64,000 nucleotides of DNA from Hespellia sp. (GCA_028693555.1 JAQUVD010000015.1:17187-81186), one strand, 5' to 3'; positions 27,105-36,223 are shown, counted from the first letter of the stretch. A program made the numbers and translations. The notes: generated by a model from the sequence alone, not told the origin.

Positions 27105-28295
27105 ATGTCTCTTACCCTGCAGGACATCTACGAATCTACCAAAAGTAAATACCGACTGAATCTAATTACCCCTCTCCACACGTTAAAACAGGTTATGAAC
27201 TGGGTCTATATCGGCGAAGATATCACAACATTTGACTATCTAAACGGTGGCGAGCTGGTCATCACAACTGGTCTGTGCATTCACAATTCCAAAGAACTCT
27301 ACGATTTTATCCATGCCTTGATTCAGCACGAATGCTGTGGGCTCATCATCAATATCGGTGGGTATCTAAAACCGAAGAATATTACCTCGGACATCCGCCA
27401 GCTTTGTGTCAAGAATGACTTTGCACTCTTTACAATGCCCTGGGAGATTTCGTTTCAGGCAATCACCAAAGATTACTACAATCGGATTTTCGAAGACAAT
27501 CAGACCGACACTGCCATCACCGAATCCTTTCTCAGCATTCTCCGGCAGGATCAAGATTTCGAGAACAGTATCCTGTTACTGGATGATTATCAGTTTACTG
27601 CTCCTGAGTCTTATTGCATGTGCGTGCTCAACTATCGTTCTTCTATTGATGAAGCCACGACCCTGTCCCAGACCGAGGAGTGGCAAAAGCAGCTTCTGTA
27701 TTCCATCGACAATCTGCTTCACGATGATTCGCTCAAGTATCATGTCATGATTTACAAGAATACCATTGTCTTTATCTGCTGTGATTCCGATTTGCAATTA
27801 ATACGCAAGACAATGAATCAGATTTTAAGTCACCTGAAAATCATCCGTCCGCGATTTGACTGCAGGATTGGAATCGGATCACTGACACATCATCTGGCAG
27901 ACATCGCGGTCAGCTATAAGCGCGCTTGTGCTGCACTTACCATGGCAGAATATCATAAGCTCTCCCTTTATACCTTTGAGGAAATGGGATTCTTCCGGCT
28001 CCTCTTATCGGTGCACGATCAGGCGCTTCTCGATTCCTATCTGGATGAATATCTGGGCTCATTGATTGCTTACGATAAGCAGCATCGCAGTAACTATCTG
28101 GATACGCTGTATCAGTATCTTTTGTCAGACGGGAGCATTCAGGCAATTGCCGCCGCGATGTTCTGCCACCGCAATACAGTCAATTACCGCGTACGGAATT
28201 TGAAGGAAATGCTGGATTGTGATTTAGATGATATGAAGGTGAGATTTAATTATATGGTTGCTTTTTGCGTAAAAGAATACCTCGAGATCTTGTAA
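27105..28295 (+). CDS. PucR-family transcriptional regulator
   Basis: A 396-residue regulator. The N-terminal PucR-type sensor domain has GGELVITTGL and CCGLIINIGGYL. A central GGDEF-like/CdaR region follows. The C-terminal HTH_30 has LLSDGSIQAIAAAMFCHRN then TVNYRVRNLKEML, the standard PucR ending. AAAGGAG lies 5 bases before the ATG at 27105; the ORF opens at 27090. It is divergent from the aminotransferase/permease-dehydrogenase operon and is the probable substrate-responsive activator of it. PucR relatives respond to purine or GABA-type metabolites in other bacteria. Confidence 0.88.
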   Translation: MSLTLQDIYESTKSKYRLNLITPLHTLKQVMNWVYIGEDITTFDYLNGGELVITTGLCIHNSKELYDFIHALIQHECCGLIINIGGYLKPKNITSDIRQLCVKNDFALFTMPWEISFQAITKDYYNRIFEDNQTDTAITESFLSILRQDQDFENSILLLDDYQFTAPESYCMCVLNYRSSIDEATTLSQTEEWQKQLLYSIDNLLHDDSLKYHVMIYKNTIVFICCDSDLQLIRKTMNQILSHLKIIRPRFDCRIGIGSLTHHLADIAVSYKRACAALTMAEYHKLSLYTFEEMGFFRLLLSVHDQALLDSYLDEYLGSLIAYDKQHRSNYLDTLYQYLLSDGSIQAIAAAMFCHRNTVNYRVRNLKEMLDCDLDDMKVRFNYMVAFCVKEYLEIL

Positions 28296-28316
28296 GCTCG
28301 AGGTATTCTTGATTTT
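28273..28316 (+). terminator. Hairpin terminator overlapping the regulator's 3' end
   Basis: A perfect 14-bp stem AAGAATACCTCGAG/CTCGAGGTATTCTT with a 10-base loop, followed by GATTTT. The left arm encodes the final residues of the PucR-type protein. Confidence 0.78.
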
Positions 28317-28356
28317 AAACTGATAATTATATTTATACTACTGTAGACACCCTCTT

Positions 28357-28797
28357 TCACTTTTTCAAGTCTTTTTTACAATGTTTTTTTCTTTTTATGA
28401 TTCGAATAATTTCCGTTCCCACAATAAGAGCACCGATATACCCGATTTTATGTGAATTAATCCACAGTAATTGCGGCCAATTATATGGAATGAAATTGCA
28501 CACAAAAAAACTGCTGATCATTAATATACTCGGCAAGTCAATCATTAGTACTTCAAGCACGACACTACACTTAGGAATTTCGCTCAATAAGATCAATAAC
28601 ACACTTATCACTATGTAAAATAAGACTTTCAGTATATAGGCATAAAATACATACTCTATTTTTGTCTCCATATGAAGTTCATATTCCATTTTTGTCTGTA
28701 CGCATATATCTATGAAAGTACTGACGTATATAATTACTATTAGAAGTATGACTTTAGGATTCTGATTCGTTCCATTTTTTATTTTCATCTCACTCAT
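28357..28797 (-). CDS. Hypothetical membrane protein
   Basis: A 146-residue protein with four hydrophobic helices: VILLIVIIYVSTFI, LKVLFYIVISVLLILL, a long one around residues 80-105, and IGYIGALIVGTEI. It has a lysine-rich C-terminus (IKRKKHCKKDLKK). I recognise no family. It is the last gene of the leftward XpaC/TelA group, with a gap of about 80 bases. The start could be 28797 or the ATG three codons later. Coding probability is moderate: the reading frame is clean and the composition fits a membrane protein. Confidence 0.6.
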   Translation of the reverse strand: MSEMKIKNGTNQNPKVILLIVIIYVSTFIDICVQTKMEYELHMETKIEYVFYAYILKVLFYIVISVLLILLSEIPKCSVVLEVLMIDLPSILMISSFFVCNFIPYNWPQLLWINSHKIGYIGALIVGTEIIRIIKRKKHCKKDLKK

Positions 28798-28880
28798 ATA
28801 TTCGTTCCCATTATATTGATCATATAACTTTTATTGTTCAATATATCTTTCTTCCAAAGTAATAATCGTATCTGCATAAT

Positions 28881-29303
28881 TTAACGTAAAACCGGACTAT
28901 CAGAAGCATATAAATCAAAATACCAATTATCATTTCCTCTGCTCAATTCATAACAATAATGATAGGCGTTTTTCTCACTAAATTCCATCGCATAGATAAA
29001 AGGCGCTTTCTTTTTCACTTCTGCCTGATTCGTTTGACCAATCTCAACCTGATGAATCTCTAACTCTTTCCAAAATTGGAAATTCACAAAGTAAATGTAT
29101 TCAAAGTTCGTTGAGCCAAATACAGACCGATTGACACTTTTATTCTGTTCTTGCACGAGATGTTGCTCTAAATGTGTCAAATCATCAACACGTTCCGGAA
29201 ACATTGGCATATATTTCACAATAGCAATTGGCGGCAAAAAAAAGAAAATTCCGATTGCTATAATGATTCCAATTATAAATATTCTCTTACCAAAACTTTT
29301 CAT
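28881..29303 (-). CDS. Hypothetical membrane-anchored protein
   Basis: About 140 residues. The N-terminal helix IFIIGIIIAIGIFFFLPPIAI is a likely membrane anchor; the rest is hydrophilic and ends NWYFDLYASDSPVLR. I chose the ATG at 29303 because GAGGTG lies 6 bases upstream and the longer frame (to 29564) would run into the neighbouring gene. No family recognised. It follows the SurA-N-like gene in the same orientation. Confidence 0.65.
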   Translation of the reverse strand: MKSFGKRIFIIGIIIAIGIFFFLPPIAIVKYMPMFPERVDDLTHLEQHLVQEQNKSVNRSVFGSTNFEYIYFVNFQFWKELEIHQVEIGQTNQAEVKKKAPFIYAMEFSEKNAYHYCYELSRGNDNWYFDLYASDSPVLR

Positions 29304-29364
29304 ATTTGTCACCTCAGCAATATTTTTACAACTTACAGAACCGTGAGACTCACTAATTTTTAAG

Positions 29365-29991
29365 TTACTTCGTAACAATATAATTTTCTTCTTGAACCAC
29401 TTTCGTCTTGTACTGTTCCAGATAATGATTCCATTCATCTGCGGTATCCGTTTCTTGTCCATTCCCATCATACTGTTGCTGCAAATCAGAAACATACTTT
29501 TGAATCGGCAGATTCTTTCTATAAACTTCCTTTTGATATTGCCAATATTCCTCTTCTGAATCAAATTGGCTGATCAGAACCTCTATATCCGTTTTATTCT
29601 CTGCTGTTGACATCATTGATTTCAACTCATTTAAATACTCATCCACTTCTTCGTCTGTAACGTCGTATCCTTCTTGAAGAGCTTTCTCATACATCGCTTC
29701 TCTCTCCATCGAATATGATATTGCCTTCTCCTCAGCCTCGCTTTCAGACAATCCGCTCGTAATAAAAAATTGTTTTGCCTGCTCGATTTCATCTTGTGTA
29801 ACAGTCGCATGCTCTCCCTGTGCATAAACCTTTGAGGTATCTTGTTCTTCTTTCCCACCTGCAAAATCTCTTAATTTCATGCCCCATTCTGCCATCAAAG
29901 ACGAAGACGAATGATGTGCCTTAGTCAAGGCTAAAACGATTCCCATAACCAAAACAAGGCTTGCCAGTATGATTCCTATTTTTTTCTTCAT
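29365..29991 (-). CDS. Membrane-anchored SurA-N/PrsA-like chaperone domain protein
   Basis: A 208-residue protein with an N-terminal signal or anchor (IGIILASLVLVMGIVLAL) and a helical extracellular part. The stretch VTQDEIEQAKQFF, then SEAEEKAISYSMEREAMYEKA and VTDEEVDEYLNELK resembles the N-terminal chaperone domain of SurA/PrsA foldases. No PPIase domain follows. It may handle secreted proteins without isomerase activity. It lies 35 bases after the telA-like gene, so probably in one operon with it. Confidence 0.75.
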   Translation of the reverse strand: MKKKIGIILASLVLVMGIVLALTKAHHSSSSLMAEWGMKLRDFAGGKEEQDTSKVYAQGEHATVTQDEIEQAKQFFITSGLSESEAEEKAISYSMEREAMYEKALQEGYDVTDEEVDEYLNELKSMMSTAENKTDIEVLISQFDSEEEYWQYQKEVYRKNLPIQKYVSDLQQQYDGNGQETDTADEWNHYLEQYKTKVVQEENYIVTK

Positions 29992-30026
29992 TAGATTTCC
30001 CTCACATTCAGATGTTCGTGGATTTT

Positions 30027-31163
30027 CTATTGCACCTCAAGCAGCTTATTCTTCAGCTCTATCTCCAGTTTCTGAAGCTCTGCTTCCGCTTCCCGCCTCT
30101 TTGCTCTTCCCTCTTTTTGGATATTCATCACTTCATCAAAAGTGGAAATGAGTGATTCGTTCGTCGCTTTGAGCGTCTCCATATCTACGATGCCACGTTC
30201 TGATTCCTTTGCAGTTTCTATCGTTGCCATCTTTAACTTCTCTGCGTTCTGTTTGAGCAGTGCATTTGTCATGTCTGTGACTTCACGCTGGGCTGCTGCT
30301 GCCTGAGAAGAATGTTCCACACCAAGAGCCAGAACCATCTGACTTTTCCACAGCGGGATTGTATTTACCAGCGTAGACTGAATCTTCTCTACCATCATCG
30401 TATCATTCCCCTGCACGAGACGAAGCTGCGGTGCTGTCTGCATCGCAATGGTGCGTGTCAACTCCAGATCATGGATCTTCTTCTCAAATCTGACACACAT
30501 GGAATCAAGATCCCGCGCTGCCTGTGCATCCTCCGGAAGATTGCTCCGTCCTGCCTTATCTAATAATTCCTTCAACTGAGTATCACGAACTTGGTGCAGT
30601 TTCTTTTTCCCTGCAAGCACATACATGGATAATTCTTTAAAATAAGTAAGGTTCACTTCATACATTTTATCAAGAAGCGCAACGTCCTTTAACAACTGTA
30701 CCTGATGAGATTCCAATGCCTTACAGATATGGTTGATGTTCGTCTCTGCTTTGGAATAGCGGGCTTTCATTGCGGAAATCTTTCCCGATGTCTTTTTGAA
30801 AATTCCCAGAAAGCCTTTCTCTTCCTCTTCGCCAAAGCCTTTGAGTTCCTTCACAACACCGCCAAGAAGCTCGCCGACCTCGCCAAGGTCTTTCGTCTGT
30901 ACCTTTTCCAGTGCCGTTTCTGAAAAGTCTGCTAACTTTTTCTGTGTTCCTGCTCCATACTGCAGAATAACAGAAGAATCCGTCAGATCTATCTGGCTCG
31001 CAAATGTATCCACCATCTGTCTCTCTGCGTCCGACAAGACCGGCTCGTCCACCTTTTGTAATTCCGGTTGTATCTGCTGTGCCACCGGTGCCTGTTCTTT
31101 TGCCCCAAAAGGATCGAGTGTCAAGGTTGGTGCCGCGTCAAATTCTTCAAATTCATTTCCCAT
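30027..31163 (-). CDS. Toxic anion resistance protein, TelA/YaaN family
   Basis: A 378-residue, mainly helical cytoplasmic protein of the TelA (KlaA) family. Characteristic stretches are ILQYGAGTQKKLADFSE, KAETNINHICKALESHQ, LLKDVALLDKMYE, the ELSMYVLAGKKKL segment and NTIPLWKSQMVLALG. The family is linked to tellurite and other toxic-compound resistance but its biochemistry is unresolved. GGAGG precedes the ATG at 31163. It follows the XpaC-like gene as in Bacillus subtilis xpaC-yaaN. Confidence 0.9.
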   Translation of the reverse strand: MGNEFEEFDAAPTLTLDPFGAKEQAPVAQQIQPELQKVDEPVLSDAERQMVDTFASQIDLTDSSVILQYGAGTQKKLADFSETALEKVQTKDLGEVGELLGGVVKELKGFGEEEEKGFLGIFKKTSGKISAMKARYSKAETNINHICKALESHQVQLLKDVALLDKMYEVNLTYFKELSMYVLAGKKKLHQVRDTQLKELLDKAGRSNLPEDAQAARDLDSMCVRFEKKIHDLELTRTIAMQTAPQLRLVQGNDTMMVEKIQSTLVNTIPLWKSQMVLALGVEHSSQAAAAQREVTDMTNALLKQNAEKLKMATIETAKESERGIVDMETLKATNESLISTFDEVMNIQKEGRAKRREAEAELQKLEIELKNKLLEVQ

Positions 31164-31186
31164 GATTGTACCTCCAATTAATTATG

Positions 31187-32380
31187 TTATTGAAAATCGT
31201 CCTGTTTCAAACCTTCTTGTGCAAGCATTGTATTTAACACAGAAATATCCGATGAAACATCCCACGCTGTGCGTTCGAATAAATCATCCAACAGCTTTTC
31301 GAATGCACTGTTTAATGTATCCAGTGTCTGTTCTATCTCCTGTTTTGAGGAAATGATGTTCTCCCCCTGAATCGGCTGCCCGTCGAGTTGTTCGTAGGCT
31401 TCTAATAATTTTACCGTTGTCGGCAGATAGTAATCCATCATCCTGTGAATTCCATTTACAGAGGAAGGATCCTGCTCCACCCGGTCAAAAATGCGGTCTA
31501 TCAGCTCTTCCATCCTGGAAATCTTCTCTGAAATTGCAATTCCCGGAATCGCGTCATTACAGGAATGGATTTTGAGAATGTATTCATTTCCCGCTTCTAA
31601 AATCTCACGTACCTCAGGAGCTACAGCCGATGCCTGCCGCTCCTGTGCCTCCCTGCGAATCTGTTCTGTCTCAGCATTCAATCTGCGAGCTTCCATCATC
31701 TTCTGATACTCGCCGTACATCTGATTGCTCGTGATCAGGCATGTCTGCTGCTCGTCGAGATGCCCTTCTTTGAACCATCTTCTGGAAATCATATCGTTCA
31801 AATCCTTGATTACCTTTTTTGATGACTTTCCGCTTACTTCACAGAGTCTTTTGATATCGCAGTACTGAGCGGTCCGCACCTGCTCCAGATACATCGAAAA
31901 CCGTTTTGTTCTGCCAAGTTTTGCGAGTCCATTTCCTAATAAAATGCCACTTCCAACGATCACCAGCCCCATGCAGAGCAATGCAATAAGGAAGCCTGTT
32001 GGCAGGACTCCCATAAAAAGCGCTATCATCAAAAGCACAAAAACAGTAACCGCCGAGACACTGCCAAATGTAATACCCAGCACTGTCATGGCGATCCCTC
32101 CCATCTTTGAAGCCATTGGTCTTGCGTATAGATTTGCGGTCTGCGTCACCGGCCTGACTTCTGGGTTCTTCTGGTTTCCACTATAATTTCTTGCGTTATT
32201 GGCAGCATTCTGCGCCACATTCCGGGACACATTTTTAATGCCCGAATACACACTTCCAACCGCGTCGTTAATTGTATTATTGATGGTTTGATTCAATTTA
32301 TTAAAATCCTGAGAATCGATTGCATTCTGTACGGTTTTCCGGATATTTTCACCAAGTTCTTCCCAATCTTGATTCTGCAT
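31187..32380 (-). CDS. XpaC-family membrane protein
   Basis: A 397-residue protein of the family named for 5-bromo-4-chloroindolyl phosphate hydrolysis (XpaC). After a long N-terminal amphipathic region there are two adjacent membrane helices (AMTVLGITFGSVSAVTVFVLL and TGFLIALLCMGLVIVGSGILL), then a long soluble C-terminal part with coiled-coil character. The start at 32380 (MQNQDWEEL) has GGAGG 5 bases upstream; earlier in-frame ATGs exist at 32404 and 32440 but lack good sites. Its own promoter lies just upstream. Function is not established. Confidence 0.87.
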   Translation of the reverse strand: MQNQDWEELGENIRKTVQNAIDSQDFNKLNQTINNTINDAVGSVYSGIKNVSRNVAQNAANNARNYSGNQKNPEVRPVTQTANLYARPMASKMGGIAMTVLGITFGSVSAVTVFVLLMIALFMGVLPTGFLIALLCMGLVIVGSGILLGNGLAKLGRTKRFSMYLEQVRTAQYCDIKRLCEVSGKSSKKVIKDLNDMISRRWFKEGHLDEQQTCLITSNQMYGEYQKMMEARRLNAETEQIRREAQERQASAVAPEVREILEAGNEYILKIHSCNDAIPGIAISEKISRMEELIDRIFDRVEQDPSSVNGIHRMMDYYLPTTVKLLEAYEQLDGQPIQGENIISSKQEIEQTLDTLNSAFEKLLDDLFERTAWDVSSDISVLNTMLAQEGLKQDDFQ

Positions 32381-32418
32381 AACTTCCTCCAAATATTTCG
32401 TCATTTTTATCTTACTAA

Positions 32419-32477
32419 AGTATAGCTGAAATGCATCCAAAATGCAATTGTATTAGAAATCTCGTGACAAATGTCAC
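32419..32477 (-). promoter_or_regulatory. Promoter and palindrome upstream of the XpaC/TelA operon
   Basis: Minus-strand -35 TTGCAT (32442-32447), 17-base spacer, -10 TATACT (32419-32424). Upstream lies a symmetric element GTGACA-AA-TGTCAC (32464-32477), two 6-bp arms around AA, a candidate activator or repressor site. Confidence 0.7.
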
Positions 32478-32479
32478 CA

Positions 32480-32528
32480 AAAACAAAACATCCCGAAGCA
32501 GTTTTAATCTGACTGCTCCGAGATGTTA
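32480..32528 (-). terminator. Intrinsic terminator of the aminopeptidase gene
   Basis: On the minus strand CATCTCGGAGCAGT pairs with ACTGCTTCGGGATG (one or two imperfect pairs) and is followed by TTTTGTTTTT. Confidence 0.88.
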
Positions 32529-32560
32529 CATTTTCCAATATATTTGTTGATAAGACTTTG

Positions 32561-33943
32561 CTACTCTGCGTCTTTTAAAAACGCTGCATAAGCTCTGGTT
32601 GCTTCATATACATCTGCCTTGCTTGCCACTTCCCACGGTGCATGCATGTTGAGCACTGCAACTCCGCCATCAATGACTTCCATGCCAAACTGCGCAAGAA
32701 TGTAGGCAATTGTTCCGCCACCGCCTGCATCAATTTTCCCCATTTCCGTCATCTGGAACGCAACCTTGTTGTCATCGAAAATCTTACGCAGCTTTGCAAT
32801 ATATTCTGCATTTGCATCGTTTGATCCACTCTTGCCGCGGGCTCCGGTGTGTTTTTTAATCACAAGACCGTATCCCATCTTTGAGGAAGACTTCTTATCG
32901 TACACATCCGAATACATCGGGTCGTAAGCTGCACCAACATCTGAAGAGATCATTTTCGAATTAGCCATGCATCTGCGCACTTTTAATTCACTGTAGTCCC
33001 CAGTCAAATTAATGATCTCAGCAACTGTATTTTCAAAGAACTTCGAGTGCATTCCGGTCGCACCGACGCTTCCGATCTCCTCTTTGTCCACCAATACACA
33101 GCAGGCCGTTCTTTTTACATCCTTTGTGGCAAGCATTGCCACAAGTGAAGTATAGGCACATACTCTGTCATCCTGTCCGTATGCGAGGATCATGCTTCGA
33201 TCAATTCCACAATCTCTGGCTTTGCCCGCCGGTACGATTTCAAGCTCTGCAGATTGGAAGTCTTCTTCCTCCATTCCATACTTTTCTTTTACCAGTTTCA
33301 GCACGCCCGCTTTCACTGCATCCTTTTCTTCACCCTTCAGCGGCTTACTTCCCACAAGAATATCCAGCGCCTCGCCTTCCACGACTTCTGCCGCTTTCTT
33401 GTCCATTCTTTTGCTTGACAGGTGAATCAATAAATCCGTAACCACGAATACCGGGTCCGTCTCATCCTCACCGATTATGATGTTCTGAGATGTTCCATCT
33501 TTTTTTACAACCACGCCGTGAATTGCAAGTGGAATGGTCACCCACTGATATTTCTTAATTCCTCCGTAATAATGTGTATCGAAATATACCAGCCCGGTGT
33601 CCTCATATACCGGATTCTGTTTCAGATCCATTCGCGGTGAATCGATATGTGCGCCAAGGATATTCATTCCATTTTCTATTGGCTCTGAACCGATTTGAAA
33701 TAGAATGACGGTCTTATTCATGCCGACTGCGTAGACTTTATCTCCTGCTGTTAATGCTTTTCCTGCTTTCATTGCATCGTCCAAATTTTTATATCCTGCT
33801 GCCTTCGCCTGCTTTACTGTCTCCACCACGCACTCGCGCTCAGTTTTTCCTGCGTCCAAAAATGCGCGATATCCGGTGTTTACACGTTCTAATTCCTGAA
33901 GCTGTGCTTCACTATACACTTCCCATAAATTTTGTTTTTCCAT
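32561..33943 (-). CDS. M18-family aminopeptidase
   Basis: Zinc aminopeptidase of the aspartyl-aminopeptidase (M18) family, 460 residues, probably cytosolic and oligomeric. Metal and catalytic regions are GAHIDSPRMDLKQNP (histidine and aspartate), VDKEEIGSVGATG (glutamate pair), SSDVGAAYDP and the histidine in VIKKHTGARGK with SGSNDAN. The ATG at 33943 was chosen because GGAGG is 10 bases upstream; another ATG at 33952 sits too near it. A -10 TATAAT lies at 33969-33974 on the minus strand, with a poor -35. Monocistronic, ending at a strong terminator. Confidence 0.93.
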   Translation of the reverse strand: MEKQNLWEVYSEAQLQELERVNTGYRAFLDAGKTERECVVETVKQAKAAGYKNLDDAMKAGKALTAGDKVYAVGMNKTVILFQIGSEPIENGMNILGAHIDSPRMDLKQNPVYEDTGLVYFDTHYYGGIKKYQWVTIPLAIHGVVVKKDGTSQNIIIGEDETDPVFVVTDLLIHLSSKRMDKKAAEVVEGEALDILVGSKPLKGEEKDAVKAGVLKLVKEKYGMEEEDFQSAELEIVPAGKARDCGIDRSMILAYGQDDRVCAYTSLVAMLATKDVKRTACCVLVDKEEIGSVGATGMHSKFFENTVAEIINLTGDYSELKVRRCMANSKMISSDVGAAYDPMYSDVYDKKSSSKMGYGLVIKKHTGARGKSGSNDANAEYIAKLRKIFDDNKVAFQMTEMGKIDAGGGGTIAYILAQFGMEVIDGGVAVLNMHAPWEVASKADVYEATRAYAAFLKDAE

Positions 33944-34010
33944 GTCTTTCATACCTCCTGATTATGTTATTATACCCCAATTTCGGGAAGTAGTACATGC
34001 AAATTTACAT

Positions 34011-34523
34011 CTATGCCGGTATCGTCACAACACTTTTAATTTTTCTCACATCACATTCAAGAGAATTTAGTCTTACTAATATCAGTTCTCTCTCCTCTTT
34101 GCCTTTCAATGCTTCGTCAAACTTTCTTGATAGATCAAGGTGACCTTCCGCAATTAGCCTTATATTGCGATTGGTCTCATTCTCCAAAGTTAATTCCAGA
34201 TGATTCACACGACCAGTAAGACTCTGAACATCTTTTTTCAGGCCACTAACATCTTCTTTCAATACTCTGACATCTTCTTTCAGACCACTAACATCTTCTT
34301 TCAGTACTCCGACGTCTTCTTTCAGACCACTAACATCTTTTTTCAGTACTCTGACATCTTCTTTCAGACCACTAACATCTTCTTTCAGTACTCTGACGTC
34401 TTCTTTCAGTACTCCGACGTCTTCTTTCAAAACATGAATATCTTCTCGTATTGGTGTAAGTTCTTCCTTAAACTTTCGATCTATCATGTTTTCTATGTTC
34501 TCTAACAATTGTCCATTATCCAT
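34011..34523 (-). CDS. Heptad-repeat coiled-coil protein
   Basis: A 170-residue protein whose middle (residues 31-99) is about ten almost identical heptads of the form (V/G)-L-K-(E/K)-D-V-x, an ideal parallel coiled coil. It is preceded by an acidic-basic N-terminus and followed by a less regular helical region (LTGRVNHLELTLENET) and a C-terminus LILVRLNSLECDVRKIK. No membrane segment or enzyme motif is visible. Similar repeat proteins occur in Clostridia without known function. The heptads are encoded by a DNA tandem repeat, so copy number may vary between strains. Transcribed from its own promoter about 170 bases upstream. Confidence 0.8.
   Translation of the reverse strand: MDNGQLLENIENMIDRKFKEELTPIREDIHVLKEDVGVLKEDVRVLKEDVSGLKEDVRVLKKDVSGLKEDVGVLKEDVSGLKEDVRVLKEDVSGLKKDVQSLTGRVNHLELTLENETNRNIRLIAEGHLDLSRKFDEALKGKEERELILVRLNSLECDVRKIKSVVTIPA
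34227..34433 (-). repeat. In-frame 21/42-bp tandem repeat encoding heptads
   Basis: About ten 21-base units, arranged mostly as alternating pairs (42-base super-unit, VLKEDVR then VLKEDVSGLKEDV type), lie within the coiled-coil gene. Units differ by a few bases only, which shows recent duplication. All preserve the reading frame. Confidence 0.9.
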
Positions 34524-34695
34524 ATGCTTACTCCTTTTAACCTCTATGTGTTGTATAGCTACACGAGTCTAAACACCTCCTGATTACCGACTGTTCCGCC
34601 GACTCCACGGTTTTGTCCTTATTAACAAACCTGGATTTTCCGGCGAATGCCATGATATGCAAGATGCATTAGAATGATAGATTTGTCTTACCAAA

Positions 34696-34724
34696 AATAT
34701 ATCATATGGAATTAGAAATATCAA
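34696..34724 (-). promoter_or_regulatory. Promoter of the coiled-coil gene
   Basis: Minus-strand -35 TTGATA (34719-34724), 17-base spacer, -10 TATATT (34696-34701). The leader to the gene start is about 170 bases; I see no riboswitch-like structure in it. Confidence 0.65.
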
Positions 34725-34765
34725 TATGGTATATTTTACAAAAATCTGCATATTTTATGAGCGCC

Positions 34766-34810
34766 CAAAAAAAGCCATCAGGAATTCTTCATTTTCCTGA
34801 TGGCTTTTCT
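34766..34810 (-). terminator. Intrinsic terminator of glyS
   Basis: A 12-bp perfect stem AAGCCATCAGGA/TCCTGATGGCTT with a loop of 11. On the minus strand a run of seven T follows. The plus-strand side also has T residues, so it could work in both directions. Confidence 0.92.
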
Positions 34811-34822
34811 TGTTTTCTTCTT

Positions 34823-36223
34823 TTACCACGTAAACTTCTTCTCGAAGTACGCTTTCAGATCTTCAATTTTAATTCTCTCCTGCTCCATGGTATCTCTATC
34901 ACGAACAGTAACTGCTCCGTCTTCTTCAGAATCGAAATCATAAGTCACACAGAACGGTGTTCCGATCTCATCCTGACGGCGGTATCTCTTACCGATATTA
35001 CCACGGTCATCGAATTCACAGTTATAAGTCTTTGCTAATTCTGTAAATACTTTCTCCGCGCCTTCGTTCAACTTCTTAGACAATGGAAGCACGCCAATCT
35101 TAACAGGTGCAAGTGCCGGATGGAAATGCATTACCGTTCTCGTATCCGGTTTTTCTTCTGTTCCGATATTCTCTTCATCATAAGCACTGCAAAGGAATGC
35201 GAGTACCATACGGTCGGCTCCGAGCGATGGCTCGATTACGTATGGAATGTACTTTTCCTTTTTCTCATCATCAAAATATGTCATATCCTGTTTTGATACA
35301 TTCTGATGCTGTGTAAGGTCGTAATCCGTTCTATCTGCGATTCCCCATAACTCTCCCCATCCAAATGGGAATAAGAATTCTACATCGGTTGTTGCCTTAC
35401 TGTAGAATGATAACTCTTCTGCATCATGATCTCTGTATCTTACTTCCTCTTCCTTCAGTCCAAGACTTGAAAGCCAATTGAGGCAGAAATTCTTCCAGTA
35501 ATTGAACCATTCTAAATCTGTATCCGGTTCGCAGAAGAATTCTAATTCCATCTGTTCGAATTCACGGGTACGGAATGTAAAGTTACCCGGTGTAATCTCA
35601 TTTCTAAAAGATTTACCCACCTGTCCGATACCAAATGGGATCTTCTTTCTGGATGTGCGCTGTACATTCTTGAAGTTAACAAAGATACCCTGCGCTGTCT
35701 CAGGTCTTAAATATACGACGTTCTTCGCATCTTCCGTAACACCCTGAAATGTCTTGAACATCAGATTGAACTGGCGAATATCTGTAAAGTTGTGCTTTCC
35801 GCAAGATGGACATGGTACCTGATGCTCATCAATGAATTCCATCATCTTCTCCTGTGACCATGCATCCACCGCACCCTCTAACTCGATGTTATGCTCGGCG
35901 CAGAAATCTTCAATAATTTTATCTGCACGAAATCTCTCATGACAGTCTTTACAATCCATAAGAGGATCTGAAAAGCCGCCAAGATGTCCGGAAGCAACCC
36001 ATGTCTGCGGGTTCATCAGAATCGCACAGTCAACACCTACGTTATAAGGGCTCTCCTGAATAAACTTCTTCCACCACGCCTTCTTAACGTTATTCTTTAA
36101 TTCCACACCCAGATTTCCGTAATCCCATGTATTTGCAAGTCCGCCATAAATCTCTGAACCCGGATATACAAATCCACGCGATTTCGCAAGGGCTACAATT
36201 TTATCCATTGTCTTTTCTACCAT
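34823..36223 (-). CDS. glyS: Glycyl-tRNA synthetase (homodimeric type)
   Basis: Class II aminoacyl-tRNA synthetase charging tRNA-Gly, about 466 residues, the alpha2 form. The N-terminal catalytic part has [27 protein letters not shown], and motif 2 is around [21 protein letters not shown]. The C-terminal anticodon domain includes [17 protein letters not shown]. The ATG at 36223 is preferred; a GTG at 36238 is also in frame. A zinc-like CxxC pair appears (CKDCHERF and CPSCGKHNF). The leader is too short for a T-box. Own promoter and terminator. Confidence 0.96.
   Translation of the reverse strand: MVEKTMDKIVALAKSRGFVYPGSEIYGGLANTWDYGNLGVELKNNVKKAWWKKFIQESPYNVGVDCAILMNPQTWVASGHLGGFSDPLMDCKDCHERFRADKIIEDFCAEHNIELEGAVDAWSQEKMMEFIDEHQVPCPSCGKHNFTDIRQFNLMFKTFQGVTEDAKNVVYLRPETAQGIFVNFKNVQRTSRKKIPFGIGQVGKSFRNEITPGNFTFRTREFEQMELEFFCEPDTDLEWFNYWKNFCLNWLSSLGLKEEEVRYRDHDAEELSFYSKATTDVEFLFPFGWGELWGIADRTDYDLTQHQNVSKQDMTYFDDEKKEKYIPYVIEPSLGADRMVLAFLCSAYDEENIGTEEKPDTRTVMHFHPALAPVKIGVLPLSKKLNEGAEKVFTELAKTYNCEFDDRGNIGKRYRRQDEIGTPFCVTYDFDSEEDGAVTVRDRDTMEQERIKIEDLKAYFEKKFTW

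Noticed and set aside
28881..29564. Longer version of the small membrane protein starting at 29564
   Set aside because: The extra 87 codons overlap the neighbouring gene in another frame and read as shadow sequence; a GAGGTG site supports the start at 29303.
34227..34433. Tandem repeat considered as a CRISPR array
   Set aside because: Units are contiguous, in frame and without spacers; they encode heptads of a coiled coil.
34200..34505. Plus-strand frame rich in IFFQ/TTNIFF repeats opposite the coiled-coil gene
   Set aside because: It is the antisense reading of the 21-base tandem repeat, with no ribosome site or protein-like composition.
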